Shown here: in pieces, positions 34,448 to 42,677 of the stretch
Numbering within the stretch: position 1 is the first letter of the stretch
Layout: every line of letters starts with the position of its first letter
Source: Streptomyces rishiriensis
GTDB taxonomy: Bacteria > Actinomycetota > Actinomycetes > Streptomycetales > Streptomycetaceae
Direction of reading: 5' to 3'
DNA length: 64,000 nt
Assembly (NCBI RefSeq): GCF_030815485.1
Contig: NZ_JAUSWV010000002.1
Span: 3,224,001 to 3,288,000, forward strand
Notes under the pieces: generated by a model
What the model was told of the DNA's origin: nothing
Databases searched by the model: none
Seen by the model: the letters and a program-made list of their open reading frames with translations, nothing else
Position numbers and translations under genes: made by a program

Positions 34448-35557
34448 TCACGGCCCCTGTTCCCCGCGCCCCGAGCAGAAGGCGACGGTCAGGTCCTTCA
34501 CCAGCGCCTTGCGCTCGTAGTCGTCGAGTTCCACGAGTCCGCGCATGGTCAGCCGGGTCACCGTGTCCTCCACCGAGTCCACGACCGAGGTCAGCACGCT
34601 CGCCCGGTGCTGGGCGTCGAGAGCGGCGATCCGGCGACGGTGCATCGCCGCGGCGACCTCCGGGGCGTACTCGATCCGCAGCGGCCGCACCGAGAACACC
34701 TCCAGGCCGATCGCGCCCGCGTCCTGCGCGACCCGTCTGGTCAGCACCTCCCCCGCCGCCTCCACCGAACCCCGCCCCGCGCCCGGCGTCTCCACCGGGA
34801 TGCGGGCCAGGGCCGCCTCGACGCACTCACGCAGATACGTCTCGTGGTCGTCGACGCCCAGCGTGGCCCGCGCGGTGTCCCGCACCCGCCACACCACGAG
34901 CGTCACCACCCGCAGCGCGACCCCGCTGCCGTCGGCGGCGGGCAGCGGCTCGCTGCGCCAGTGCCGCAGCCGTACATCCACCCGGCGGCGCAGCAGCAGC
35001 GGGTTCACCCACAGCAGACCGGTGCGCCGCACGGTCCCCCGGTAGCGGCCGAACAGACCGAGCACCCAGGCCCGCCCGGTCCGCCCGCGGGCCAGCCCGC
35101 CGAAGCCGAACAGCCCCAGCGCACCCGCCCCCGCGTACGCCGCCCACTGCGCCGGACCGAGCCCGGCGCCCGCGAACTCCGGCAGCCGCAGCGCCTGCGT
35201 AGCGTGCGGCGGCAGCACTCCGGCCCACCACGAGGCGGCCACACAGCCGGCCGCCCCGCACATCCCGGCGAACACGCCCGCCGCGCCGGGCAGCACCCGG
35301 GCCGGCCGCTCCACCAGGTCCGGATCGACCTGCGCCTCCGGGCGGGGCTTGGCCGGCGTCGGCCGGCGCAGTCGCGGCTGCTCGCCGGTGCCCGCCCGGC
35401 TGCCCACCACGGCGGGCCCGAGCGGCACGGGCCGCGGCTCGGGCTCGTCCCGGAACAGCAGATGGACGGGGATCTCGGTGGTCGCCTCGTTCTGGATGAG
35501 CCGAGTGGGCCTGAACGGTCCGTCGGGCTCGGGTGTCTGTGACGTGGTCGTGTTCAT
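34448..35557 (-). CDS. SPFH/band 7 domain membrane protein
   Basis: This 369-aa protein has a proline-rich cytoplasmic N-terminus (1-85), two hydrophobic segments (about 88-112 and 128-155) and a C-terminal SPFH (stomatin/prohibitin-like) domain (about 165-345, LLWVNPLLLRRRVDVRLRHW and ALRVVTLVVWRVRDTARA). Such proteins organise membrane complexes. The stomatin-type helix AMHRRRIAALDAQHRASVL follows. Its partner is unknown; stomatin relatives are often paired with NfeD-like proteases but none is adjacent here. Confidence 0.85.
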   Translation of the reverse strand: MNTTTSQTPEPDGPFRPTRLIQNEATTEIPVHLLFRDEPEPRPVPLGPAVVGSRAGTGEQPRLRRPTPAKPRPEAQVDPDLVERPARVLPGAAGVFAGMCGAAGCVAASWWAGVLPPHATQALRLPEFAGAGLGPAQWAAYAGAGALGLFGFGGLARGRTGRAWVLGLFGRYRGTVRRTGLLWVNPLLLRRRVDVRLRHWRSEPLPAADGSGVALRVVTLVVWRVRDTARATLGVDDHETYLRECVEAALARIPVETPGAGRGSVEAAGEVLTRRVAQDAGAIGLEVFSVRPLRIEYAPEVAAAMHRRRIAALDAQHRASVLTSVVDSVEDTVTRLTMRGLVELDDYERKALVKDLTVAFCSGRGEQGP

Positions 35558-35687
35558 TGCGTGCCTCCAGCCTCCGCGCCAGATACGCCATGACAGTGAG
35601 ATGGGATCAAGAAAGCGAGCGGGTCACCGGCCGGTCCCGAGCGGGGTTCGCGCAGGTACCGCGCCGGTCCTGAGGGCCCCGGGCGGT

Positions 35688-37109
35688 CTAGGAGAAGAGC
35701 CGCCGCCAGGTCTCCGGGCCCGGGTAGCCGTCCGCCGCCCCACCGCGCCAGCCCTGGGCGCGTTGGAAGGCCTCGACCCCTCGCCGGTCCGCCTCGCCCC
35801 AGCGCGGTCCGGGCCCCGTCGTGTAGTACTTGCCGAACCCCTTCTTCACCAACTGCTTCCCCAGCCGGGTGACGTACGCGTTCTGCGCGCCGGGCCGGAA
35901 CATGCCCCGGCCCGGGTACGCGGGGACGCGCGGCACGGGGGGTGCGGCGGGCGCGCCGGCCGCCCCGGTCGCGGGATACCCGCCGGCTCCGCCGCCTGAT
36001 CCGGGACCGGTCCCGGCCGTCGGAGGCCCCCCGGGCGCGATGTCCCTGCCCCGGCCGGAGATCAACAGCGCCCAGGTTCTCGGGCCGGGGATGCCGTCGG
36101 CGTCGGCGCCGCGCCAGCCCTGGGCCTGCTGGAAGGCCAGGGTCGCCCAGCCGTCGGACGCCGACCACCTCGGGCCCGGACCCGAGGCGTAGAAGCGTGC
36201 GCCGCCGCGCTCGACGAGGAGCCGGCCGAGCCGGGTGACGTACGGGTTGTTCGCGCCGGGACCGAAGGCCGCCCGCCCCGGGAACGGCATCGTCGCGGCA
36301 CTTGCGGCGCCCGCCGTGTTCCCGCCGCCGGCGCTCGCGCCGGCCTGTTCCCCCGAGCCGGGCGCGACCGCCGAGAGGCCCTTGTAGCGGTAGGGCACAT
36401 AGCGGTCGGAATGGCTCCAGTAGGCGTAGGGAGTGGGCTGCCGACGCGCGGTCGGGCGGGTCTGCTCGTAGACGAAGTAGTAGCTGTGCGTGTAGTCCGT
36501 CCAGCCGCCGAAAAGGACGACGTGCGAGCCTTTCTCGGGGTTGGACGGATTATGGAACAGCAGAATGTCGCCGGGCTGGAGCTCCTCCTTGGCAATCCGC
36601 GTCCCGTACTGGTGGAGGCTGCCCGTCCACTCGTTCCCGGGCAGGTTCCAGGCCATGGAGACGAAGCCCGAGCAGTCCTGCCGGTAACCGTCGTACCAGT
36701 AGGTGCTCATGCTGTACGGCACCTCTGCCGAAACCCATTCCTTGGCGCGTCTGATGATGTCCGCCCGGGTCGTCCGGGGCGTTTTCACCGCTCCCGCCAG
36801 TCCTCCCGGCCGGGCCGGCTGTCCGGCCGGGCCGTGCAGCGGCGCCTTGCCGCCCTGCGGGGTATCGGGCTCGTCACCTGCGGGTACGCCGGGCCGATCG
36901 GAGGTCTGCGGGGCCGCGGACGCGGGCACCGCGTGGGCGGCCCCGAGCGCCGCGGCCGCCGCCGTGGCGACGATCACGACGCGATGGGCGGCCGGGCGGC
37001 CGCCGAACGGGGCGGGCGGGGAATTCGACCCCGTCCACCGCCGGGATACGCATCCGGGGCACTCGCAATCGCTCTCGGGATCGAATTCCTCGAATACCGG
37101 AGAGCCCAT
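35688..37109 (-). CDS. NlpC/P60-like protein with two C-terminal peptidoglycan-binding repeats
   Basis: This 473-aa protein has an amidase-like domain with catalytic Cys146 in YRQDCSGFVSMAWN and His196 in GSHVVLFGGW, as in NlpC/P60 cell-wall hydrolases. Two repeats of about 70 residues follow (about 305-375 and 400-472), each reading like PYVTRLGRLLV, then GPGPRW, then FQQAQGWRG and PGPRTW; they are peptidoglycan-binding-like. The N-terminus is unusual: ESDCECPGC (CxCxxC) precedes a hydrophobic segment at about 43-66, so it is anchored with its start in the cytoplasm. ATG 37109 has GAGGGGA upstream. Confidence 0.87.
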   Translation of the reverse strand: MGSPVFEEFDPESDCECPGCVSRRWTGSNSPPAPFGGRPAAHRVVIVATAAAAALGAAHAVPASAAPQTSDRPGVPAGDEPDTPQGGKAPLHGPAGQPARPGGLAGAVKTPRTTRADIIRRAKEWVSAEVPYSMSTYWYDGYRQDCSGFVSMAWNLPGNEWTGSLHQYGTRIAKEELQPGDILLFHNPSNPEKGSHVVLFGGWTDYTHSYYFVYEQTRPTARRQPTPYAYWSHSDRYVPYRYKGLSAVAPGSGEQAGASAGGGNTAGAASAATMPFPGRAAFGPGANNPYVTRLGRLLVERGGARFYASGPGPRWSASDGWATLAFQQAQGWRGADADGIPGPRTWALLISGRGRDIAPGGPPTAGTGPGSGGGAGGYPATGAAGAPAAPPVPRVPAYPGRGMFRPGAQNAYVTRLGKQLVKKGFGKYYTTGPGPRWGEADRRGVEAFQRAQGWRGGAADGYPGPETWRRLFS

Positions 37110-37254
37110 GCGATTCCCCTCAGACTCCAGCTGGAAATGTCCGCGACTGTGCACGTCCGCCAGTTTCTCAACTGTCTTCCCGACGCGCATGCTGACGGTC
37201 CGAATGATGTACACGACACCCGCCCGGCCCAGTGGCGCCGCGGCCCGGCGGCCG

Positions 37255-37289
37255 CGTGGTCCGGGGCACCCCCGGGGGTCCTGTAGAGT
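37255..37289 (+). promoter_or_regulatory. Promoter of tRNA-Lys copy 3
   Basis: The -10 element TAGAGT (37284-37289) lies 14 bp before the tRNA. The 19-bp block at 37255-37273 is shared with copy 2 at identical spacing. Confidence 0.55.
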
Positions 37290-37303
37290 TATGACGTCAG
37301 CAG

Positions 37304-37377
37304 GCGCCGCTAGCTCAGTTGGTTAGAGCAGCTGACTCTTAATCAGCGGGTCCGGGGTTCGAGTCCCTGGCGGCGCA
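37304..37377 (+). tRNA. tRNA-Lys(CUU), copy 3
   Basis: Third identical 74-nt tRNA-Lys gene with anticodon CUU. Like copy 1 it is directly preceded by GACGTCAGCAG. It is divergent from the NlpC/P60-like gene. Confidence 0.97.
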
Positions 37378-37384
37378 CAGACAC

Positions 37385-37416
37385 CGAAGGCCCTTCGCGA
37401 AAGCGAGGGGCCTTCG
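37385..37416 (+). terminator. Terminator hairpin of tRNA-Lys copy 3
   Basis: A 14-bp stem with GAAA tetraloop, starting 8 bases after the tRNA. Same design as the terminators of copies 1 and 2 with different stem bases. Confidence 0.8.
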
Positions 37417-37743
37417 TCCGTATGCGCGCACACGGCGGTATGCCGTCCGCCGCGGCCCGCGGCCTTGAACCCTCCGTCCCGAACTCCCCCCGCCCAATCC
37501 CGACATAAGCCCCGCGCCGCTCACGAGAGTGCCGGAATACGGTCGTCACCGCCGTCCACGGGGTAGGTGAACCCCACAGCCTCCCGCGCCAGTCGCCGGG
37601 CTACTCCCGCAGCCCGGGCGCGCGGGGTCGAGGACCGGCCCGGTCGGCGGTTCCGGGGGAGCGGGCCGTCGACCGGGCCAGGTGACGTCGGCCGGGTGAC
37701 GTCGGTCGGGTGACGGCCGGATCACGTCGGTCGGGTGACGTCG
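37417..37743. other. 327-bp gap with short direct repeats
   Basis: No gene was recognised. The last 60 bp are built from a roughly 14-bp unit, described under the repeat at 37681-37741; the rest shows no structure. Confidence 0.5.
37681..37741. repeat. Degenerate 14-bp repeats downstream of class F sortase gene
   Basis: The unit GGTGACGTCGGTCG occurs about four times with small changes and one shortened copy. It sits directly after the sortase stop, where it could act in transcript ending or simply reflect slippage. Confidence 0.55.
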
Positions 37744-38403
37744 TCAGACGCCGGTGCCCGTCAGATACGCCGATACGACCACGTTCGCCGTGTAGCTGCG
37801 GCTCACCCGGTCGAAGGTGCCGCCGCAGGTGATCAGACGCAGCTCGGCGCGGTCCGGCTGCCGGGGGCCGTAGGCCTGGCGGGCGTCGAAGCGCTCACGC
37901 TGGACGACCTCGACGGCGTCGACGGTGAACTCGGCGATGCTTCCGTCGTCGCGGACCACTCGTACCGTCTCGCCTGCCTCGAGCGTGCTGAGCTTGTAGA
38001 AGACGGCGGGCCTGGTCTCGGTGTCGACGTGCCCGACCAGCAGGGCCGTGCCCCGGGCGCCCGGTTCAGCGCCGGCGGCGTACCAGCCGACGACGCCCGC
38101 CTGGTCGAAGGGCGGCGGGTCGACACCTCCCTCGGCGTCCAGCCCGCGGGCGACGACCGGGGCCTGCACGCCCAGGCCGGGGATGTCGATGCGTTGCGGC
38201 AGCGCCCGGCCCAGCGGTTTCACCGCGGGCGGGAGTCCGGCGTCCGGCGGGCGGCCCACCGCGGCCATGTCACCGGTGGCCGGGGCGGATGTGCCGTGCC
38301 GTACGTCGGTCACCTCGCGCCCCCACAGCCACAGCCCGAGCAGCAGCACCGTCCAGGCCAGGCCGGTGAGGAAGCGGCCGGACGAGCGTTCGCGATCGGA
38401 CAT
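37744..38403 (-). CDS. Class F sortase
   Basis: This 219-aa membrane-anchored transpeptidase has one N-terminal membrane segment (about 11-29) and a sortase domain with catalytic His125 in LLVGHVDT, Cys193 in LRLITCGG and a following Arg (Arg199 or Arg202) in FDRVSRSY. Class F sortases are typical of actinobacteria and have poorly known substrates. The start lies 2 bp after the stop of the secreted protein gene upstream, so the two form an operon and the secreted protein is a candidate substrate or partner. Confidence 0.9.
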   Translation of the reverse strand: MSDRERSSGRFLTGLAWTVLLLGLWLWGREVTDVRHGTSAPATGDMAAVGRPPDAGLPPAVKPLGRALPQRIDIPGLGVQAPVVARGLDAEGGVDPPPFDQAGVVGWYAAGAEPGARGTALLVGHVDTETRPAVFYKLSTLEAGETVRVVRDDGSIAEFTVDAVEVVQRERFDARQAYGPRQPDRAELRLITCGGTFDRVSRSYTANVVVSAYLTGTGV

Positions 38404-38405
38404 GC

Positions 38406-39035
38406 TCAATCCGCCCCGCGTCTCCGGTGCACCCCGCGGAACACGACGGCGGCCGCGGCGACGCCCGCGAGCACCAGCCCGACGACCGCCTGCGCGGTGC
38501 CGGGGCCACGGCCCTCCACCTGCGCCTCGTCGACGGCGGCGAGGGGTGTGAGGGGAGCCAGCGGGGCGGTACCGCCTCCGCCGGCGCGGACCGGGGCGAC
38601 GGGAGAGGCGGGCGCGGACGGCCCGTACGGCTCCGCCGACTCGTCCTCCGACGGCCCCCAGGACTCCGCCGACTCCGCGGACGAAGGGGCGACGACCTTG
38701 ATACGGCCCTTCACCTCGAAGTCGACGCAGGTGATCCGTACGTCGTAGGCACCCGCTCCGATCGACGAGCGGACCCGGGTGTCGCCGACGAGCGTGCCGC
38801 CCGAGCCGGCGAGCTGCGCGTCCGCGACGAAGGCGTCCGAGGCCGCAGTGGCCGTCCGGCCGCCACAGCCGCTGACTTTCAGTGTGACCTCGGCGCCGGG
38901 TGCGGGCGTCGACGGCGTGACCGAGACGCTGCCGCCTTTGTCGCCGCTGCCTTCGCCCGAGGCGTACGCCGTCGGAATGAGCACCGCGGCACCTACCGCG
39001 AGCCCCGCACAGAGAGTGATCTTCAGTGAACCCAT
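38406..39035 (-). CDS. Secreted protein coupled to class F sortase
   Basis: This 209-aa protein has a signal peptide (MGSLKITLCAGLAVGAAVLIPTAYASG), an extracellular domain of about 95 residues with two cysteines that may pair (VSGCGG and RITCVDF), a low-complexity Ser/Pro/Ala stalk and a C-terminal membrane segment followed by RGVHRRRGAD. This is the layout of a sortase substrate, but no LPxTG-like motif is present; the sequence before the membrane segment is GRGPGTAQAV. ATG 39035 has GGAGG 7 bases upstream. Its gene is followed 2 bp later by the sortase. Confidence 0.82.
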   Translation of the reverse strand: MGSLKITLCAGLAVGAAVLIPTAYASGEGSGDKGGSVSVTPSTPAPGAEVTLKVSGCGGRTATAASDAFVADAQLAGSGGTLVGDTRVRSSIGAGAYDVRITCVDFEVKGRIKVVAPSSAESAESWGPSEDESAEPYGPSAPASPVAPVRAGGGGTAPLAPLTPLAAVDEAQVEGRGPGTAQAVVGLVLAGVAAAAVVFRGVHRRRGAD

Positions 39036-39139
39036 CGTGAACCTCCAGCTGCCTGAAGACTCCCCCGCTCGGAACCGGCACGCATCCCCAGGCGGGATAT
39101 CGCTGCTCCGTACGAGTGGCTCACGCCGCGTCACGGGTT

Positions 39140-39919
39140 TCAGATCCGGTCGACGAGATCCGCGATCGAGTCCACGATCTTCGACGGGCGGTACGGGAAG
39201 TTCTCGACCTGCTCGGGCCTGGTCAGGCCGGTGAGCACCAGAAACGTCTGCATGCCGGCCTCCATGCCCGCGAGGACGTCGGTGTCCATGCGGTCGCCGA
39301 TCATCGCGCTGCTCTCGGAGTGGGCGCCGATGGCGTTCAGACCGGTGCGCATCATCAGCGGGTTCGGCTTGCCCGCGAAGTACGGGTGCTTGCCGGTCGC
39401 CTTGGTGATCAGCGCGGCGACCGCCCCCGTCGCGGGGAGCGCGCCCTCGGCGGAGGGGCCGGTCTCATCCGGGTTGGTGCAGATGAAACGGGCGCCGTCG
39501 TTGATGAGCCGGACGGCCTTCGTCATCGCCTCGAACGAGTAGGTACGGGTCTCGCCGAGGACGACGTAGTCGGGCTCGTGGTCGGTGAGGATGTACCCGA
39601 TGTCGTGCAGCGCTGTGGTCAGCCCGGCCTCGCCGATGACGTACGCCGTGCCCTCGGGCCGCTGGTCGTCGAGGAACTGGGCCGTGGCCAGCGCGGAGGT
39701 CCAGATGTTCTCGATCGGCACCTCCAGGCCCATGCGCCGCAGCCGGGCGTGCAGGTCGCGCGGGGTGTAGATCGAGTTGTTGGTCAGGACCAGGAACGGC
39801 TTGCCCGAATCGCGCAGCTTCTTCAGGAAGGCATCGGCGCCGGGGATCGGTACGCCCTCGTGGATGAGCACACCGTCCATGTCGGTGAGCCACGACTCGA
39901 TGGGCTTGCGGTCTGCCAT
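39140..39919 (-). CDS. NagD-like HAD-IIA phosphatase
   Basis: This 259-aa cytoplasmic phosphatase of the HAD IIA subfamily has motif I WLTDMDGVLIHEG, motif II LVLTNNS, motif III Lys in FAGKPNPLMM and motif IV MIGDRMDTDVLAG. Members (NagD, AraL-like) dephosphorylate sugar phosphates or nucleotides. NagD of E. coli lies in the GlcNAc operon; here the gene stands alone, so its link to the chitin genes in the window is only suggestive. AGGGAGA precedes the ATG. Confidence 0.92.
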   Translation of the reverse strand: MADRKPIESWLTDMDGVLIHEGVPIPGADAFLKKLRDSGKPFLVLTNNSIYTPRDLHARLRRMGLEVPIENIWTSALATAQFLDDQRPEGTAYVIGEAGLTTALHDIGYILTDHEPDYVVLGETRTYSFEAMTKAVRLINDGARFICTNPDETGPSAEGALPATGAVAALITKATGKHPYFAGKPNPLMMRTGLNAIGAHSESSAMIGDRMDTDVLAGMEAGMQTFLVLTGLTRPEQVENFPYRPSKIVDSIADLVDRI

Positions 39920-40079
39920 GTGCGGGATCTCCCTGCCGTACGCGAGTACGCGGTGGCCGCGCCTGTACGCGGTGCTGCGCCTGCACGCGGTCGCTGCGTG
40001 CGCTCCAGCGTAAGCACAGGCCCGATCTTGAGGGAATGGCCGGTGGTCAGGCGTCCACCGGCTGGGACGCGGCCGCGCG

Positions 40080-40952
40080 TCAACGGCGTCGCCGGGCCAG
40101 TCGGCGGGCCAGCAGCAGGAGTGTCCCGGCGGCCAGGAGACAGGCGGTGGCGCCGAAGAGAACGGCGGGCGAGTTGAGCCCGGTGCGGGCGAGTTCCTCG
40201 GCCTCGTCGGCCAGGGAGAGCGGGCCGGTGTCCGCGGCGGAGGCGTCCGGGGCGGGAGTGGCGGCGGAGGTGGCGGCGGCGGTGGCGGTGCTGGTGGGCT
40301 CGGCGGTGGGGGCGGCCGGGTCGAGGCCGGGAGCGGTGTCGGGGTCGGGCTCGGCCTCGACGGCGAAGCGGTAGTCGTTCGACTGTCCGATCCAGTCGCC
40401 GTCGTCGCCGTGCCGCTGGACGACCGCCGCGTTGGCGGTGACGGCGTTGGGCGCGGTGTCCGAGGTGAGGGCGAGGCGCAGCTTGACGGTGAGGGTCCGG
40501 CCGGGGCCCACGGTGAATCCCGGGAAGTCGCCGGCTCCGTCGGCCCGCCCCTCGGCCTGCCCCTCGGCTTCTCCGTCGGTGGGTCCTTCGGTGAACGCTC
40601 CGACCAGTTCGTCGTCGTCGGTGGGTTCGAAGTGGACCGGGTGCGGTTGTCCGTCGGCGTAGAACTCCAGGCGCGCCTGGGACGGCTTCAGGTCGCGACC
40701 GGCGTCGACCAGGACGACGACCGGGTGGATCCCGTCGCAGGTGAGGCGGGTGGTGTTGGTGAGGTCGAGATACCAGATGCCGTAACCGCCCCCGGCCCGG
40801 TAGGAATCCGGGCCCCCGTGCAGCCGGGTGGTGAGGGGGAAGTCGGCGCCGTCGGGACCGGCGCAGCCCGGGCCGGCTTCCGCGTGGGCGGGCGCGGGGA
40901 GGAGGGCGGCGGCCACGGCGAGGCAGAGGGAGACAGGCGGGCACAGTCGCAT
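40080..40952 (-). CDS. LAxTG-anchored surface protein
   Basis: This 290-aa protein has a signal peptide (MRLCPPVSLCLAVAAALLPAPAHA), an extracellular domain of about 190 residues with cysteines in GCAGPDG and RLTCDG, an Ala/Thr/Pro-rich spacer and a full cell-wall sorting signal: LARTG at 254-258, a hydrophobic segment and a basic tail ARRLARRRR. LAxTG is the motif used by Streptomyces class E sortases; one is encoded at 49401-50342. The extracellular part (YLDLTNTTRLTCDGIHPVVV) is like that of other uncharacterised Streptomyces surface proteins. The start is ATG 40952, or GTG 40958. Confidence 0.85.
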   Translation of the reverse strand: MRLCPPVSLCLAVAAALLPAPAHAEAGPGCAGPDGADFPLTTRLHGGPDSYRAGGGYGIWYLDLTNTTRLTCDGIHPVVVLVDAGRDLKPSQARLEFYADGQPHPVHFEPTDDDELVGAFTEGPTDGEAEGQAEGRADGAGDFPGFTVGPGRTLTVKLRLALTSDTAPNAVTANAAVVQRHGDDGDWIGQSNDYRFAVEAEPDPDTAPGLDPAAPTAEPTSTATAAATSAATPAPDASAADTGPLSLADEAEELARTGLNSPAVLFGATACLLAAGTLLLLARRLARRRR

Positions 40953-41310
40953 GAACACGTGAGCCTGCACGACGGCACCCGCCGAGCCGGAACGGCACAC
41001 CGCACGACCGTACGAATCCCCTCGTTCGGCGGAGACACCGGTCGACCGACCCGGCCCCGCGACCGGTTCCCACCGCTCCCCGGACCGACCCGGCGACCGG
41101 CTCGGCTGCCGCTCCCTGGCCGACGTCACGAACGGCTCGGCTGCCGGTCCACGAACCGACCTCGCGACCGGTCGCGGGACCGGTCCTCGAACCGACCTCG
41201 CGACCGGCTCGGCCGGACCGGTCCCGCGACCGATCCGGCGACCGGCCCCGTGGTCTGGCCCGCGACCGGCTCCCTGGTCGCGGACCGTGGGAGGTGGGGA
41301 AGGTTCCGGC
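40953..41310. other. 358-bp gap with degenerate CGACCGG-rich sequence
   Basis: No gene was recognised. Most of it is made of loosely repeated CGCGACCGG words. Only one clear duplication stands out, listed as the repeat at 41152-41207. Confidence 0.5.
41152..41207. repeat. 20-bp exact direct repeat in CGACCGG-rich gap
   Basis: CGAACCGACCTCGCGACCGG occurs at 41152-41171 and again at 41188-41207. The rest of the gap is made of related words, so this looks like a slippage-prone stretch between the ROK gene and the surface-protein gene. Confidence 0.6.
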
Positions 41311-42621
41311 TCAGCCGTCTCCCCGGCCGAAGACCGGTGCCAGCAGCAGCTGGGCCGCGCCCTCCGCGACAGCTCGGGGTCCGCCGGGGGCGAGCCGTAC
41401 CGGTACGGGGCCCTCTCGTGAACCCTCGCGGCGCGCGTGGGCGTCGAGGACGGCGGCGACTCCCCGCACGAACGGCTCCGGCGCGGCCGCGATGGTGCGG
41501 CCGCCCAGCAGCACGGCGTCGATGTCGAGCAGACCGGCCAGGTTCGCGGCGCCCTCGCCGAGCACCCGCGCCGCCTCGGCCACATCCCCCCGGCGGATGG
41601 CCGCGAGGCACAGCGCCTCGACGCAGCCCCGGTTGCCGCAGGAACAGGGCGGCCCGTCCAGCTGGATGACCTGGTGTCCGAACTCCCCCGCCCCGGTGCG
41701 GGCACCCCGGTGCACGGTCCCACCGATCACCAGGCCCGCGCCCAGGCCCGTACCGAGATACAGGCAGGCGAAGGAGCCGCGTTCGCCGCCGACCGCGAGG
41801 CCGAGCGCGGCGGCGTTGGTGTCCTTGTCGACGACCACGGGCACCCCGAGCCGCGCCTCCAGCACGTCCCGCAGCGGAAAACCGTCCCACTCCGGGAAGC
41901 CGGTGACCCGGTGCAGCACACCGCGGGCATGGTCGAGCGGCCCCGGAAGCGCCACTCCGACACCGAGCGGAGCCGAGAGGGCGCCGCCTCCGAGTGCCTC
42001 CGACAACATCTCCGTCACCTCGCCGAGCAGCGCGTCCAGGACCGCCTCCGCCCCCGCGCCCAGGGAGAACGGGACGCACCGCTCGCCCACCACGCGGCCG
42101 TCGAGATCGACCAGCACCATCCTCAGTTCGTCCCGGTCGAGGTGGACGCCGACCGCGTGACCGGCCTCCGGGACCAGCCGCAGGACCGTGCGCGGCTTGC
42201 CGCCGGTGGACGCGCGACGGCCGGCCTCCGCCGCCAGCCCCTCCTCCCGCAGCCGGGCGGTGATCTTGCTGACCGCCTGCGGGGTGAGACCGGCGCGTTC
42301 GGCGAGCTCCAGCCGGCTGATGCCGTCGGGTCCTGCGGTGCGCAGCAGGTCGAGCACGAGCGAGGTGTTGTGGCTGCGCAGGGCCGGCAGGTTCACGCCC
42401 ACGGTCCGGCCCGTCGCGGCGCCCGCCGCCCGCTCCGGCGCGCGGCCGGTTCCCGGACCCGGCTCACGGTCCGGCGGGAGTCCCCACGTGGACTCCGCCG
42501 CGGGCTCCGGAGCGAGCTCTGCCTCGGACTCCGGAGCGAGCTCTGGCTCGACCTCTGGCTCGCGCTCCGGAGCGGACTCCGGTGCGCGGTCGGTGTCGCC
42601 TCCGTCGTTCGTCGTGTTCAC
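41311..42621 (-). CDS. ROK-family transcriptional regulator
   Basis: This 436-aa repressor-type ROK protein has an N-terminal acidic low-complexity segment (about 8-50, PEREPEVEPELAPESEAELA) that is unusual for the family, a winged helix (about 75-135, SRLELAERAGLTPQAVSKI) and a ROK sugar-binding domain with an ATP-like loop (DLDGRVVGE) and the zinc motif CSCGNRGCVE. The start is GTG 42621. It is divergent from the Gfo/Idh/MocA gene across a 27-bp palindrome at 42645-42671, its likely operator. The ligand is probably a sugar or sugar phosphate handled by the neighbouring oxidoreductase. Confidence 0.9.
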   Translation of the reverse strand: MNTTNDGGDTDRAPESAPEREPEVEPELAPESEAELAPEPAAESTWGLPPDREPGPGTGRAPERAAGAATGRTVGVNLPALRSHNTSLVLDLLRTAGPDGISRLELAERAGLTPQAVSKITARLREEGLAAEAGRRASTGGKPRTVLRLVPEAGHAVGVHLDRDELRMVLVDLDGRVVGERCVPFSLGAGAEAVLDALLGEVTEMLSEALGGGALSAPLGVGVALPGPLDHARGVLHRVTGFPEWDGFPLRDVLEARLGVPVVVDKDTNAAALGLAVGGERGSFACLYLGTGLGAGLVIGGTVHRGARTGAGEFGHQVIQLDGPPCSCGNRGCVEALCLAAIRRGDVAEAARVLGEGAANLAGLLDIDAVLLGGRTIAAAPEPFVRGVAAVLDAHARREGSREGPVPVRLAPGGPRAVAEGAAQLLLAPVFGRGDG

Positions 42622-42644
42622 CCTGCCATTGTCCCTCGCGCTTG

Positions 42645-42671
42645 CACTTTGGCAACAGCGTTGCCAAAGTG
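42645..42671. promoter_or_regulatory. 27-bp palindromic operator of ROK regulator
   Basis: CACTTTGGCAAC-AGC-GTTGCCAAAGTG is a perfect inverted repeat with 12-bp arms and a 3-bp spacer. It starts 23 bp from the ROK start codon and ends 6 bp before the oxidoreductase ATG, so one bound dimer could repress both genes. Confidence 0.85.
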
Positions 42672-42677
42672 GATCGC

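Noticed and set aside
37110..37303. c-di-AMP (ydaO-type) riboswitch before the NlpC/P60-like gene
   Set aside because: Such riboswitches often precede cell-wall hydrolase genes in Streptomyces, but the conserved ydaO core could not be found in this 194-bp gap.
19992..37377. tRNA-Lys copies as attachment sites of an integrated element
   Set aside because: Whole tRNA genes with own terminators are repeated, and there is no integrase, excisionase or phage/plasmid gene between them.
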